A stretch of DNA of 39,928 nucleotides from an uncultured Bacteroidia bacterium (GTDB lineage Bacteria > Bacteroidota > Bacteroidia > Bacteroidales > Prolixibacteraceae), in the NCBI GenBank assembly GCA_903902325.1, contig CAIUUO010000083.1, positions 1-39,928 on the forward strand. Reading direction: 5' to 3'. Positions 39,869-39,928 of this stretch are shown one piece after another; position 1 is the stretch's first letter; every line of letters begins with the position of its first letter. The position numbers and the translations under genes are program-made. The notes beneath the pieces are model-generated. The model was given only the letters and a program-made list of their open reading frames with translations, searched no databases and was not told where the DNA came from.

Positions 39869-39928
39869 GAGCTCCATGCCCCCTGCCCCATGCTCCATTC
39901 TCCATGCCCCCTGCTCCATGCTCCATGC
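39869..39928. repeat. CCATGCTCCATGC word array at the right edge
   Basis: At least five imperfect CTCCATGC/CCCCCTGC units run to the window end. The same word in the opposite orientation occurs at 16680-16708. Confidence 0.85.

Overview
The window comes from a Bacteroidota genome, most likely from the Bacteroidales or a close relative. The evidence is a SusC/SusD pair with an ECF sigma/FecR regulator, Bacteroidota-restricted families (DUF4271, DUF6249), a DAHP synthase fused to chorismate mutase, and repeated TAnnTTTG promoter boxes just upstream of genes. Shine-Dalgarno sequences are scarce. I see no tRNA, rRNA, CRISPR array, prophage or intact insertion sequence. The left edge cuts a REP-associated tyrosine transposase (RAYT).

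Region 1 (298-16404, all minus strand) reads as one nutrient-acquisition locus. An ECF sigma factor and a FecR anti-sigma come first. They are followed by a SusC receptor with an N-terminal signalling (STN) domain, SusD, a DcuC-family carrier, isoaspartyl dipeptidase IadA, an alpha/beta hydrolase, an M14 metallocarboxypeptidase, a dicarboxylate/amino-acid symporter, a DUF1349-like/TolB-propeller protein and a sugar-isomerase-like TIM barrel. No glycosidase is present. The enzymes and carriers point to peptides, perhaps beta-aspartyl peptides, rather than glycans.

Region 2 (17002-28238) is mostly housekeeping: an esterase; the rbfA-methyltransferase-FtsX-permease operon; hexokinase; a small VTT membrane protein; dtd; deoC; two small conserved proteins; a second ECF sigma/anti-sigma pair divergent from a DUF6249 membrane gene; and a polyprenyl diphosphate synthase. 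Region 3 (28406-35295) holds an ArsR-type repressor, polA, a tRNA-dihydrouridine synthase, DUF4271, hemD and rnpA. Region 4 (35534-39793, minus strand) holds the aromatic amino acid operon tyrA-aroF/CM, an EamA transporter and 6-phosphogluconolactonase.

The strongest new observation is in the 407-base gap before tyrA. A TAnnTTTG promoter is followed by a 22-codon leader peptide containing the run SYFWFYYP, a 13-bp perfect inverted repeat, a possible antiterminator pairing and an intrinsic terminator with a U-tract. This is a complete layout for ribosome-mediated attenuation sensing Tyr, Phe and Trp together.

Two other non-coding themes recur. First, many spacers are filled, often from the stop codon onward, with short imperfect word arrays. 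These often occur as inverted pairs, with a different word in most spacers and several words reused across the window. Second, three different hairpins carry a 5' GTAG, the head expected of REP elements mobilised by RAYT enzymes. The divergent promoters at 26580-26672 form a clear ECF-type autoregulatory site.
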